Source: Periconia sp. R9002 (Eukaryota; Ascomycota; Dothideomycetes; Pleosporales; Periconiaceae). From it: DNA of 64,000 nt. The stretch lies in assembly GCA_023627715.1 (NCBI GenBank), contig JAMAHW010000086.1, forward strand, positions 1 through 64,000, written 5' to 3'. Shown here piece by piece: positions 34,613-44,663 of the stretch. The position numbers were made by a program, and so were the translations under genes. The stretch's first letter is position 1. Each line of letters starts with the position of its first letter. The notes under the pieces were generated by a model that was given only the letters and a program-made list of their open reading frames with translations, made no database searches and was not told the origin of the DNA.

Positions 34613-37312
34613 ATGAGTGCCAGCACCTTCAAGGGCGGGCTTGCCGTTGGTGGCTCCGCCTTCGACAAATCAAAACTGCAAATGCGTCGTCCTACCCCCG
34701 ATAGTGACGTCCTGGCGTCAAGCGACGAGGACAGAGATCACGTGCCCCCAGCGCGCTCGGTCAACACAGCATACCCCGGCGCTCGCAGACCTTCCTCGGG
34801 ATGGCTCCAAGACATTCAACCCAACAGAAAATATTCGTTGCCATCTGTATCATTTGCAGGTTCTCAGCCCACGACGCCGTCCTTGGAGCTTCCCCAGCAA
34901 ACTCGTCCCACCACGTCTTCCTTTCCATGGAACACATCTAGCTTCACCTCCAATTCCGCCAGCACACGCCTCAAGGAGGTTCTGCCATCACCCACTTCAG
35001 CATACGCCACAGGTGAGAGGCCGCTTCCTTCACCAACCACCACACCCGAAGGCGAGGAAACCATCGGCTTTCTTTTGAATCAATCGAATTCGGTCCGCAA
35101 AGCCGTCCGCTCGCAGTCCTATAGTGTAGGCCAAAGCGAAACTGACGCATCTCCTGCGCAAACCAGCAACCGCCTGCGTTCCTCCCTTCGACATCGCCCG
35201 TCTAAGCCTAGTCTACTTGGAGAGTCGGCCGCTGGTTTGGGTCAGCTTCGTGAGGACGACATTTACGAGATGGAATCCAACACCGCTGACTCTGATCAAG
35301 GAGTGCGACTTCCTATGAACTACTGGGAGCGTGAGCAGCGTGATTTGAAACACCAGGCTCTCCTCAAGCAAGCTGCCGAGCAAAGCGCCCGCCGAAACCG
35401 TGCGACTTCCTCTGGCTCCCCGGTAGCTCAACACCCTCGCAGGACTCCTCAAAGCACTCGAAATGTTCCTCAAAGCGACTATGCCGTTGAAGAGCACGAA
35501 GACAATGAACGCTTCTCTGAAGCTACCAAGTCCTCCTTGACCCGTCGCTTTAGTGAGCATGTAGGAAGTATAGGACGTGATATTGGGGCTGATCCTGTGG
35601 GAGCTTCGGTTGCACAAGACTGGCTGGGGAATGTGCCGGCATTTACGCCTGATGCACTCGGCCGCAGGCATTCCTTTGCCCATTATACCAGCCATACTTC
35701 AACGTTCCAGCTTCCTACGCTGGGCAATACACAGGAGGAGGACGAAGAGGAGGAACTATCTCCTTTGCAAACTTCTGAGTCTCCAGGCCCACCCGAAAAC
35801 TTTGATCACAATGCGTACTTTAGCGGGTATGGTCCTGCATCCCGCGCGCTCAATGCCTCGTCCATTTCTGCTGCCCATCCAGACCCCATTCTATCCAACG
35901 TCCCCTCCGCCACGCCAAATCCGTACACGGTTCCCTCCAGTCTTGGTCGTCCAGGTCGCCGAATCTATGTGGTGGCCTTCAAGTGCTCACGCGCGGACAT
36001 ATTCTACACCTACGACAACACAGGTCTCGAGATTCGTCGTGGTGATCTTGTAGTCTGTGAGGGTGATCGTGGTGTCGACCTTGGACAAGTTACTCACGCG
36101 GATGTAAGCTTGGACGACGCCAAGAAATATAAAGCACAGGCTTTAGAGGAGCATTTCCGATGGTTGGTTATGTTTTCTCAATACTCTGTCGCGGGTACGG
36201 GTAATAGCAATCCAATGCTCGGCTCTTTGGCTAGAGCTAATGGCGTTCCCAACAACGCTCATCGGGCTCAGCTTACGGGTATGGGAGCACAACAAGACCC
36301 AGATGCGAAGCCAAAAATGATCAAACGTCTTGCGCAACAGCATGAGATTTATGGCTTGCGTGACAAAGAGGGCCAGGAGGCCAAAGCTAAGCGCTTGGCT
36401 GTCACCAAAACAGCTGACCATGGCTTTCCTATGGAGATTCTCGACGCGGAGTTCCAAGCGGATAACCACAAGATTACATTCTTCTACTATGCCGAACACT
36501 ATGTCAATTTCAATCCTCTCGTAGCGGACCTGTTCAAGCATTACAAGATCCGCATATGGATGTCCGCAGTAAACCCTGCGTCTGTAGTGAACCCCGCGGG
36601 ACTGATGCAAGTCCCTCCACCGTCTGCCATTGGCCCCGGTGCCATTCTACATTCAAACAATTCGAATGCATCGCTCTCCGTCGGCCCCGGGTTTGGTAAT
36701 CCTTACCGCTCCAACGAACAACGAGGTAAAATTTCACCTTTCGCTTTCTCTTTTAAAGGTGCTAACATCGCGATAGGACGCGGTCGTGGCCAGAATATCC
36801 AGCAAGGCAATCTTGACGAAGCCTTCTTCCCGTTTGCCAATCAAGTTCCTTTGATATCCTCACAGCAGGCGTATCAGATGCCGCAATGGGGACATGCACA
36901 AGCAATGGGCCCGGACATGTATGGACGTTTTGGAGGAAGCCCTATGAACTACGGGGCTTGGTATCCACCTACTACTTTTTCCGCATCACCTGCCTTTAAC
37001 AATGCGTCCAGCAATGCCTCCTACCGTGGTGGCTATCCTGCTTCAACGTCAGCGCCCACTACATTTCCCGGTGTGGGTCCCAACCTTGGCGGGATTTATG
37101 GTCAATACCTGGCATCACAATATAATGCTTATGGCGCCGGCAACAACGCGGGTCACGGAAGCCAGGGCAATGCTCGCCAGCAATCAGGTCAAGGTACACC
37201 GGCAGGCCATTCTGCTACCCCTGGCGCTTCTTCCACCGCAACACCTGCAGCTTCCTCCGCATTGAATGGAGACCTCGCTGCCGCTCTGGCCGATATGGCT
37301 TTGAACAAGTGA
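34613..37312 (+). CDS. PSP1 C-terminal domain protein
   Basis: The continuous frame is 899 codons, but 36726-36776 looks like a 51-base intron (GTAAAA donor, CTAAC branch word, GATAG acceptor) that is a multiple of three and has no stop. If spliced, the protein is 882 residues and reads NEQR-GRGRGQN across the junction. The N-terminal half is serine/proline-rich and disordered. The conserved PSP1 domain starts at about residue 448 (RIYVVAFKCSRADIFY), with GDLVVCEGDRGVDLGQV, and ends at about 670 with ITFFYYAEHYVNFNPLVADL. The C-terminus is Gly/Asn/Ala-rich. The yeast family member suppresses a DNA polymerase alpha mutant; the domain is related to bacterial PSP1/YaaT proteins. The molecular role is uncertain. 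The start follows a TCACC context at 34608. Confidence 0.85.
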   Translation: MSASTFKGGLAVGGSAFDKSKLQMRRPTPDSDVLASSDEDRDHVPPARSVNTAYPGARRPSSGWLQDIQPNRKYSLPSVSFAGSQPTTPSLELPQQTRPTTSSFPWNTSSFTSNSASTRLKEVLPSPTSAYATGERPLPSPTTTPEGEETIGFLLNQSNSVRKAVRSQSYSVGQSETDASPAQTSNRLRSSLRHRPSKPSLLGESAAGLGQLREDDIYEMESNTADSDQGVRLPMNYWEREQRDLKHQALLKQAAEQSARRNRATSSGSPVAQHPRRTPQSTRNVPQSDYAVEEHEDNERFSEATKSSLTRRFSEHVGSIGRDIGADPVGASVAQDWLGNVPAFTPDALGRRHSFAHYTSHTSTFQLPTLGNTQEEDEEEELSPLQTSESPGPPENFDHNAYFSGYGPASRALNASSISAAHPDPILSNVPSATPNPYTVPSSLGRPGRRIYVVAFKCSRADIFYTYDNTGLEIRRGDLVVCEGDRGVDLGQVTHADVSLDDAKKYKAQALEEHFRWLVMFSQYSVAGTGNSNPMLGSLARANGVPNNAHRAQLTGMGAQQDPDAKPKMIKRLAQQHEIYGLRDKEGQEAKAKRLAVTKTADHGFPMEILDAEFQADNHKITFFYYAEHYVNFNPLVADLFKHYKIRIWMSAVNPASVVNPAGLMQVPPPSAIGPGAILHSNNSNASLSVGPGFGNPYRSNEQRGKISPFAFSFKGANIAIGRGRGQNIQQGNLDEAFFPFANQVPLISSQQAYQMPQWGHAQAMGPDMYGRFGGSPMNYGAWYPPTTFSASPAFNNASSNASYRGGYPASTSAPTTFPGVGPNLGGIYGQYLASQYNAYGAGNNAGHGSQGNARQQSGQGTPAGHSATPGASSTATPAASSALNGDLAAALADMALNK

Positions 37313-38231
37313 TCTGAACGAACTCTAGTCAAACATTTAGACTGCCGATCATTGATGGTAATGGCGGTTTGGATTACACTTGCGCTCGGGATCTACATCT
37401 TTTTCTTCCAGACGATTCTTGTGACATACACGGTCGTGAAGTTTGGGCTCAGAAAATTGTCGGCTATTTTCTGCCATCGAGGATGGTCTGGGGAGGTTGG
37501 TTTTGTCACATCCTATCCTTCCCATACTGTTTTATCGTCTTGCCCCAATCTCTTCTTGCTTTCACCTTTTACTTTCACTTTTCTTTTTCTTTTTTCTCTT
37601 TTCATTCTCATGGCAATGTGGTCGGTGGAGCCCGGCCACTCTTCTTCACGGACGACGAGATGAAGATAGACATCATAATGTAGTTTCTTTTTCTTATGGT
37701 CTCGGGACCCAGTTTAGGAAGTCAGTCAGGCGGTTTACAGAAGAGAATAAAAGTCTTTGCAGCATTCTCGTCCAAGATGAATGAATGACCGTTACATGGT
37801 TCCTGAACGCTTTGCATTGATCGTGAAAACAAATATAACTCTACCTTAGGTCCGTCACCATCAGCTTGCTAGAGAATTAAGACCAATTGAATGGAATGTA
37901 GAATGGAGCTGGGCACGGACGTGCAATGTTCAAATATATGTTTATTGATTTCTCAAGAAGATCGTCTCCCGGTGCACCACATCCTGGAACTGGACTCACG
38001 TTCATGTTGCAGAGAGCTCCCTGACAAACAGGATGGGCGTTAATTTTTAGGTTAGGAGTTGTGCCTGCCTGCGCAGGTGTCTTAAGGTTCGTAGATGGGG
38101 TGGACTGGCTCTTTCCTTCTCTGACTCTCCACCCTTAGCTCCTTCCTTGCCCCCTCGCAAACCGGTTGGCACCGCGAACATTTGTTTGGTCTCGTTTCTA
38201 GGTACACATTACCGCAGCAGACACGTCTTTA
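37313..38231. other. 3' flank of the PSP1 gene and promoter of the next gene
   Basis: The sequence is pyrimidine-rich to about 37620, then of mixed composition. No gene is supported. Confidence 0.4.
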
Positions 38232-39101
38232 ATGAAAATGGCACGCCAACGTGCCCAACCGAATGCGGCATCTGCCACGCAGAGACAGCCACTACAAATG
38301 AGGGTTACAAGAAAGCGCGGCAACGAAGAGGCGGATTCGGCCGCAGGGGATCAGTGAGTAGCCAATTCTACACTCGGATAATGAAGCTGAAAGCGAGAAG
38401 GCAGGAATCGGCTGTGCCTAAGCCGTCAAAGAGATCCAAGAGCGATGAGGACGTGATCAGGCAGTTTCACGATCAAGTCAAGAAAGATCAGAACGAGCTT
38501 GAGCAGCTGCTTCAGCAGCGATCAGAAGAAGCGTATGCACCATCTCATTTTGATTATAGGGAAACATTGACAAGACTGATTGGCCTCCTGGGATTACAGC
38601 CAGCAAGAAGACAAACATCGCCGCGACGCATTCATCTCTATGCTGGGGGAAAACCTGAAATTCCCCAACCAGCTGCCGTTGGATGGCGTCGCTCCTACGA
38701 ACCCGCGGCATGCCCATTTCGCTATGAATCCCCTTCACATGTCTGTATTCGACTTCACCGAGATTTGCCAAGGTTTGATTTTCAAGTACAACTCGTTCGA
38801 AAACCTTATCACGGAGATGCCAAACGAGCTGGACACTTCAACAACGGAGGTTTGGGCAACAGACGTGGCGAAGACAGAAAGTTTACTGGTGTTGGGACAC
38901 AAACAAGCAGTTGGTGATATGAAGAGGGTATTGGGGGTGGTGGATACACAACGCACTGGGCAGGGGAGTTCAAGAATCGAAGGATTCCAGAAAGAGGATA
39001 AGTATGGCTTTGAGCTTCACGAAAGCTTAAGGTGTGCAGAAAGGGGTGTGAGGAGGATGGTCAAAGGGCTCCCACGAAGTGACATAGATGATGCGGACTA
39101 A
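38232..39101 (+). CDS. Unrecognised charged coiled-coil protein (three exons)
   Basis: I propose exons 38232-38353, 38401-38532 and 38600-39101, which sum to 252 codons with consistent phases. The introns would be 47 nt (GTGAGT...GAAG) and 67 nt (GTATGC...TTACAG, with ACTGAT as branch site). This model explains why the coding signal changes frame twice here, and it gives an ATG start (MKMARQRAQPNAA); the alternative long frames have no ATG near their beginning. The protein is basic at the N-terminus (MRVTRKRGNEEA), then has a helical coil (QVKKDQNELEQLLQQ), and then a folded region with FDFTEICQGLIFKYNSFENL. I do not recognise the family. A second ATG two codons downstream is equally possible as start. 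Confidence 0.5.
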
Positions 39102-39369
39102 GTAAGGGACGCTTGTGACTGAGAGAACGTTGCGATTATAATCATGGCTGCTATGCCAGATGTTCACCTCACCTGCTATTATTGGCTAGTTAGACTTGAG
39201 CCGCACACAACAGGAACTTTTCGTCGGAGTGGTCGGTTAGGTAGCGTTGCCAAGAGTTTGTGGTTAGTCAGCGATCCACCCGCACACATCAATTTTGCAA
39301 CTGGACGAACTTCCATCCACCGCAACGAACGAACGATCCGCCAACCACTAACCCCCACCAACAGCAAAA

Positions 39370-40227
39370 ATGGGTGCCCTTAAGTATGTCGAGGAGCTTC
39401 AGAAGAAGAAGCAGTCGGACATGATGCGCTTCTTGTTGCGCGTCCGCGTATGTATCTCCCAGCCGAAATTCTGCTTTTCGAGTTACTGACCATGTTGATA
39501 GTGCTGGGAGGTATGAATGAACCCTTAGAACAACATGGAGCTTCGTGCCCATGTGGTGTACTCGTTGAACTTAGCTGAGAGTGCATCAATAGCTTCGCCA
39601 ACTCAAGGTCATCCACCGTGCCAGCCGTCCCTCGCGCCCCGACAAGGCTCGCCGTCTCGGATACAAGGCCAAGCAGGGCTACGTTATCTACCGTATCCGT
39701 GTCCGCCGTGGAGGTCGCAAGAGGCCCGCTCCCAAGTACGTACACCGCGCACAAGTGAAAATGGCAGGACAATGGCTAACAAGACGATTCTAGGGGTGCC
39801 ACTTACGGTATGCACCAAATTTGCAAATCCTTCCGAGACTTGATCTGACATGTTCACAGGCAAGCCCACCAACCAGGGTATCAACCAGCTCAAGTACCAG
39901 CGATCGCTCAAGTCCACTGCTGAGGAGCGTGTCGGCCGCCGTTGCGCCAACTTGCGCGTGCTCAACTCGTACTGGATCAACCAGGACTCGACCTACAAGT
40001 ACTACGAGGTCATCCTCGTCGACCCCCAGCACAAGGCTATCCGCCGCGATCCCCGCATCAACTGGATCGTCAACCCCGTGCACAAGCACCGCGAGAGCCG
40101 TGGTCTTACCGCCACTGGCAAGAAGAGCCGCGGTCTCGGCAAGGGACACGGCTACAACAAGACCACCGCCGGCAGGAGGAAGACCTGGAAGAGGCACAAC
40201 ACCCTCTCCCTCTGGCGTTACCGATAA
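39370..40227 (+). CDS. RPL15: Ribosomal protein L15 (eL15), five exons including two micro-exons
   Basis: Five exons (39370-39447, 39502-39510, 39593-39735, 39794-39807, 39860-40227) give exactly 203 residues, the normal eL15 length. The sequence is unmistakable: [20 protein letters not shown], then [38 protein letters not shown] and [20 protein letters not shown] at the end. eL15 is a structural protein of the 60S subunit. Exon 2 is only nine bases (the codons for Cys-Trp-Glu) and exon 4 only fourteen bases, so automated gene finders may misplace them. Dense 5' introns are usual in fungal ribosomal protein genes. The third intron runs from the GTACGT at 39736 to the TCTAG ending at 39793. 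Confidence 0.95.
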
Positions 40228-41199
40228 ATGCGCTGAGGCTGCTGCGTTTGTGGCAAACCTTGTCGTCAATTTTGCAGACGGGATGGAATGGCGTGTATGG
40301 GAAAAGCTGTTCAGAGCTATCTGGGTTTCTTTAGGGTAGCTCTTTTTCGGAAAAATGCTGCCCAAGGCATCAAAATCATAAGCGATGTGGAACGAACTTG
40401 AAGTGGTTCCAATGAATTCATGACTCTTGACCTGTTGTATCCATAGTGAAGTGTTTTGCAGCCATGGTTATTTTTTTTCGTGAGCTTCCGCCGCATGAAC
40501 TAGAATCTGGCTACCACACCGTGATCTTACATGTGTGAGTACCTAAGTACACTCAGTGCGATGGTGTTGGGCGTTGATGTCTATTCCTGCAACCTAGCAA
40601 ATATATTGACACCTACTACTTGCTCTTTCTATCTTGTTCTTCCTCCTCCTCCTCCTCCTCCTCCTCCTACGTTCAGTCATGAGAAATGTGGTGGTAGGCT
40701 ATGCCGGATAGACAGTGTCATCTAGTTGCTTGTTCATTTCCATTTTCACAGAATAACGGTTTGTTTGATACATACCTACCTACCTAGGTACGTAGACATG
40801 AAACGCGACGCGGTAGGCGCGCTGGACAGCTGTGGCTGATGGTTATCTCAGCTCGCGTGGCGGTGCGTCGCTCCCCGGCCCCGCAAACACAAACAGAACT
40901 AACCACCAACAACACCTGCACGTCGCACTCCTTGTCCTTACCGTCTTTGCTTTTGGCTTCTCTCTTCTTGCTCTTTCCAACTCTCCTCCCTTCCTTTGGT
41001 GCCATCACCTTGTTTCACCGTCTTCCGTTGCTTCTAACCTCCAGGAACATTGGTCTGCTAATTGGGGTTGCTAGCACTGATTTATAGATAAAACTGCCTG
41101 CACCGCCTGCACTGCAGCTGCGGCTGCTGCAGCCTGCTTGAAAGCGCCGTTGGAACGGGACTTGGTGAACCCTTCGTTACACGTATACATACCGCCAGC
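40228..41199. promoter_or_regulatory. Intergenic region with promoter of the J-domain gene
   Basis: Starting after the RPL15 stop codon, this includes a (TCC)n tract at 40641-40668 and a pyrimidine-rich stretch (about 40920-41010). A CTGC-repeat-like segment lies near 41095-41135. No gene is supported. Confidence 0.4.
40641..40668. repeat. (TCC)n microsatellite
   Basis: About nine perfect TCC units form a simple-sequence polypyrimidine tract upstream of the J-domain gene. Confidence 0.95.
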
Positions 41200-43575
41200 A
41201 TGGCTTCCACCAAAATCGATCCGAACGAAGACTACTACGGTACTCTCGGCGTTGCTATCGATGCGCAACAGAATGTTATAAGACGTGCCTACCTCACCCT
41301 TTCGCTAGCCAACCACCCGGATCGCAATCTGGGCCGCGAAGAGGCCGCCAAAGCAAAGTTCCAGAAAATCAACACTGCCTACGATATATTGGGGGACAAA
41401 GAGAAACGTGCTGAGTATGACGCCAAGCGCAGGAAATTGCAAGGAATACCACCACCCTACATTCCTCGCAACAGCCGCCCAGCAGCTGGCGCGAGAAATG
41501 CATCCTCGGCTGGCCCCGGTGGTACATATTATAACAGAGCACCTCCTCCAAAGCCTCCCCAAGATCCCTACTCGCCCCGCCCGAAACCGCAGAAGGGTCA
41601 CAGTTCTTTCTACAATAATGGCGCTGACCGTTTCGCGCATGCCAACTTTCGCGCTCCTCCAACCGCGCAAAGACCTGATGCTAGACAGAAGGAGCCGGAA
41701 GCTAAGGCAAATATTTTTACCGCATGGCAAAAAATGAAAGTTCCCAGGGGTGAAGCATCTCGCAACAATGATACAAACGACTCCAGTAATAGACCTCGAA
41801 ACTACAACTCGAATAACCCTAATGGGACACCCTTTGGCCGGAGCAACAGTACGAGGACGCCATCAGAAAAAAAGGGTTTCAACCCTGGCACTCCAGGAGG
41901 AGACGAAGGTCAGGCCAAATCGTCGTACCGATCCAACTACGAACGTCCAGCTCCCTCGCCTGTTGCCGACGAGAACACTTCCCATAGCCCCAAGCCACGT
42001 CCTATGGCAGAAGATGTACCCTTTTCCGAGGCCAATCGCATGAGGACCCCCTATTCGTCTACTAAAACTGGAGAACGCACATCTATGTATGGTGATGGTA
42101 TTAGCAGGTCTTCCAGCCTTCGAAACTCCCCCACCCATGCCCAGAGGACCGCCTCCAATGATGCAGGTTTCAATTCAGATTCTGGTCGTCGTACACAGCG
42201 AAATTCTTACGCGGGTCATTCAAATAATGCACGGTTCCCCAACATGTATGAATCGAGTGATGAAGACGAGGCTGAGGTGTTCCGGACGGGAACTAAACAT
42301 CGAGGGCCTCCAGCAACCGAACCTCAGGAACCTAAATGGGGTCAGGGGGTGTTTGGTGCTCAGCAGAGGCCGTACTCATCAGATGCATCCCCTTCCAATG
42401 CGTTCAAAAGCAGGAGTGCAGAAAGCGTCAACAATATCAATATGAAATTTTCACCTTCCGACTGGCATGGCAAGTTTGAAGGTCAGTCAGACTACTTTGC
42501 CCCAAATGTTCCAAAGGGATCCACGACAAAGGGACGCACATCACCAAGCCGAGGTCGACAGCATCAGCGTTCGGCGACGGAGAAGGGACCTTTCGCCGGT
42601 GGCCAGTCTTTCGCAACACCTATGTCCCCCTTTTCTCAACAACAATCATCGCAGATGCCTCCTCCGCCTTCTGGCACACTTCCGAATGAACCAGCACCTC
42701 ATGCTACCAAATTTGCGCAAGAGAAGTGGGCCGAAACATTTAAAGAGCCGAGTTGGGCATTGCCGTTGAAGACGAAAGACACTTCCCCTCGACGAGGCTC
42801 CGCATCGACTAAACGAACTAATCCTGCTCGAAAACCATCTGCTGCGCCTGAGAATAACGCGGGTGTTGGAAAGCAGACAAACAAACCGAAGCCAAAGTAC
42901 CAGGCATTTGCCGAAGACGTCGCTGCGGACGACGCAATGGACATTGATACCGAGCCGCCACCAGCCCCAGAAGCCTCTGTGCCCAAACAATCTGCAACTA
43001 GCACAGCTGCGAAAGACAATGCAGAAGCCAGCCCGGCTGAGCCCGCTTCCCAACCTGCTGCCACGGGCCTAAATCTAAACGGCATGAAAACCGTAGAGCC
43101 TTTTACTCAAGCGGACGCTGGACTGAGCGGGCTGGGTGCCCTCGGAGATCAGCTACCATTTCCATCGCAGGCATCCAACGAACATCCTTTGAAATCGAGC
43201 AATCCACGACAAATTAAATATCCCCGTGTTCCAGCACCACCAGTGCTTCCATCCACTCTAAGTCCATCTGCAACCAATGAGTACTTGAAACAATTTGAGG
43301 GGTATGTTCGACAGTATAGACAGTACCGCGTAGCCATCACGGCGCATTTAGCGGCTCGCGACGAAGAGTTTGACAACTTGGATGACAACTTTGTACGCCA
43401 AAGGGGCGAGAGAACTCAAACGCTCGGCTTTGCCAGCTACCTTCAAAAAAACAAAGAAGATGAAGGTGTTCTCGAAGCCTTCAAGGTCGCACAAGAGTTG
43501 CACATCAAGGCTTTGGAGCAGTGTGACGATATTCGTCGCAAGGCTTCCAAGCAGTCACAATTCTCTTCGGTTTGA
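41200..43575 (+). CDS. J-domain (DnaJ/Hsp40) protein, fungal, mostly disordered
   Basis: This single-exon gene encodes 791 residues. The N-terminal J domain spans about residues 10-75: DYYGTLGVAIDAQQNVIRRA, the HPD motif in LANHPDRN that stimulates Hsp70 ATPase, and FQKINTAYDILGDKEKRAEY. No G/F-rich plus zinc-finger region follows, so it is a class C type. The rest is long, Ser/Pro/Asn-rich and probably disordered (for example SSYRSNYERPAPSPVADENT). A conserved-looking helical block sits near the end (FEGYVRQYRQYRVAITAHL, about residues 700-720). It probably recruits Hsp70 to a particular site or client; which one cannot be told. Cytosolic or nuclear localisation is expected, because no signal or membrane segment is visible. 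Confidence 0.85.
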   Translation: MASTKIDPNEDYYGTLGVAIDAQQNVIRRAYLTLSLANHPDRNLGREEAAKAKFQKINTAYDILGDKEKRAEYDAKRRKLQGIPPPYIPRNSRPAAGARNASSAGPGGTYYNRAPPPKPPQDPYSPRPKPQKGHSSFYNNGADRFAHANFRAPPTAQRPDARQKEPEAKANIFTAWQKMKVPRGEASRNNDTNDSSNRPRNYNSNNPNGTPFGRSNSTRTPSEKKGFNPGTPGGDEGQAKSSYRSNYERPAPSPVADENTSHSPKPRPMAEDVPFSEANRMRTPYSSTKTGERTSMYGDGISRSSSLRNSPTHAQRTASNDAGFNSDSGRRTQRNSYAGHSNNARFPNMYESSDEDEAEVFRTGTKHRGPPATEPQEPKWGQGVFGAQQRPYSSDASPSNAFKSRSAESVNNINMKFSPSDWHGKFEGQSDYFAPNVPKGSTTKGRTSPSRGRQHQRSATEKGPFAGGQSFATPMSPFSQQQSSQMPPPPSGTLPNEPAPHATKFAQEKWAETFKEPSWALPLKTKDTSPRRGSASTKRTNPARKPSAAPENNAGVGKQTNKPKPKYQAFAEDVAADDAMDIDTEPPPAPEASVPKQSATSTAAKDNAEASPAEPASQPAATGLNLNGMKTVEPFTQADAGLSGLGALGDQLPFPSQASNEHPLKSSNPRQIKYPRVPAPPVLPSTLSPSATNEYLKQFEGYVRQYRQYRVAITAHLAARDEEFDNLDDNFVRQRGERTQTLGFASYLQKNKEDEGVLEAFKVAQELHIKALEQCDDIRRKASKQSQFSSV

Positions 43576-44663
43576 ACATCTTCCCCCAGCTTGGTTTTTG
43601 TGCGAAATTTGCAGGTGTGCTAACACTCTACGTGTGATCAGGGATGAACATATATCTAACAAAAGGGCGGATCAGAAGCGCCAGGGCCAGGTCATATACG
43701 ATGTGGAGGGAAGGGCGGAAACATGGGAAGGAGTGGAAGGGTTGAAGGATCAAGGTCAGCGTCCAAGTACATGTACGGCGAAATCGGACTGGCAGCGCGA
43801 TATAAATGAGGAATGGCGACGGGAGGAGGAGAATGGCAGTGTCATGATATCTGCAAAGGCTATGAAGATTGGGCACATGAGGTACATGAGGTGCCACGAC
43901 ACGAGTATGCCCGGCAACCATGAGTCAATGGTATTCGGCGAGTCTACGAGAACCGACAAAGCTATGGGATTCAGCGACATCGTGAGGACAGGCGACCCAA
44001 TGACGATGTTCGGCGACGAGGGTGATCGACCTCGTCGCGATGTTCCCCGGCGCTATCGACATGATGACGATTGGCGACACGATACGAACTTGATGTACAA
44101 GAAAAGGCGCCTTGGTTAAGCCCACCTAAGGACAGCTATCGGAACACTGATGCCTAAAAATGGAAAGCGTGGACATTGAAAGTTTGGAAATGACAAGTTT
44201 GGAGATGAAAAATCGGAATAGCCCACAATACCCCATTCATGCAGTTCTGTAGTCAATGTACGTAAAGCTCGATCACAAAAGAGGCGCAAGCAAGAAAATC
44301 TGTGTTACGTGACGACTGTGTACGAAACATCTGGACACGGTTTGCTGCAGTTTAGACAGGATTATCCCACCGAAAGGGAAAGTAAAGCAATGTTTTTTGA
44401 ATACATGATATTGATGAATGCTAGATTAGCGGGTATGCAAGGAGTGTAAAACCGTCAAGGGAAGGGGGTCCAGGCGCGCGAGACGTGAATACTCGTTTCA
44501 GCAGCATTCCCCTCAATCGGCCGATGGCTGTGCGGAACGTAACCGTGTACTCCCTCTATCCGTGCCAATGTGCCTCCAACACCCCTTGGGTGACGGAGAG
44601 TCACTCCTCGACCTAGGTCATCCTTATTCATGCTTCCCAACATATTCTGCCCAGTACAGCGTC
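43576..44663. other. 3' flank of the J-domain gene and promoter of the glycosyltransferase-like gene
   Basis: No gene is recognised. An open frame runs from inside the J-domain gene (43370) to 44119, but its first 200 bases overlap coding sequence in another frame and the rest has no motif. Confidence 0.4.

Noticed and set aside
38147..38917. Long frame with CxxC-like peptide (CPTECGIC)
   Set aside because: No ATG near its beginning; the three-exon model in another frame explains the locus better.
43370..44119. Plus-strand frame overlapping and following the J-domain gene
   Set aside because: Its first part is a shadow of the J-domain gene; the remainder is charged low-complexity without motifs and most likely 3' untranslated sequence.
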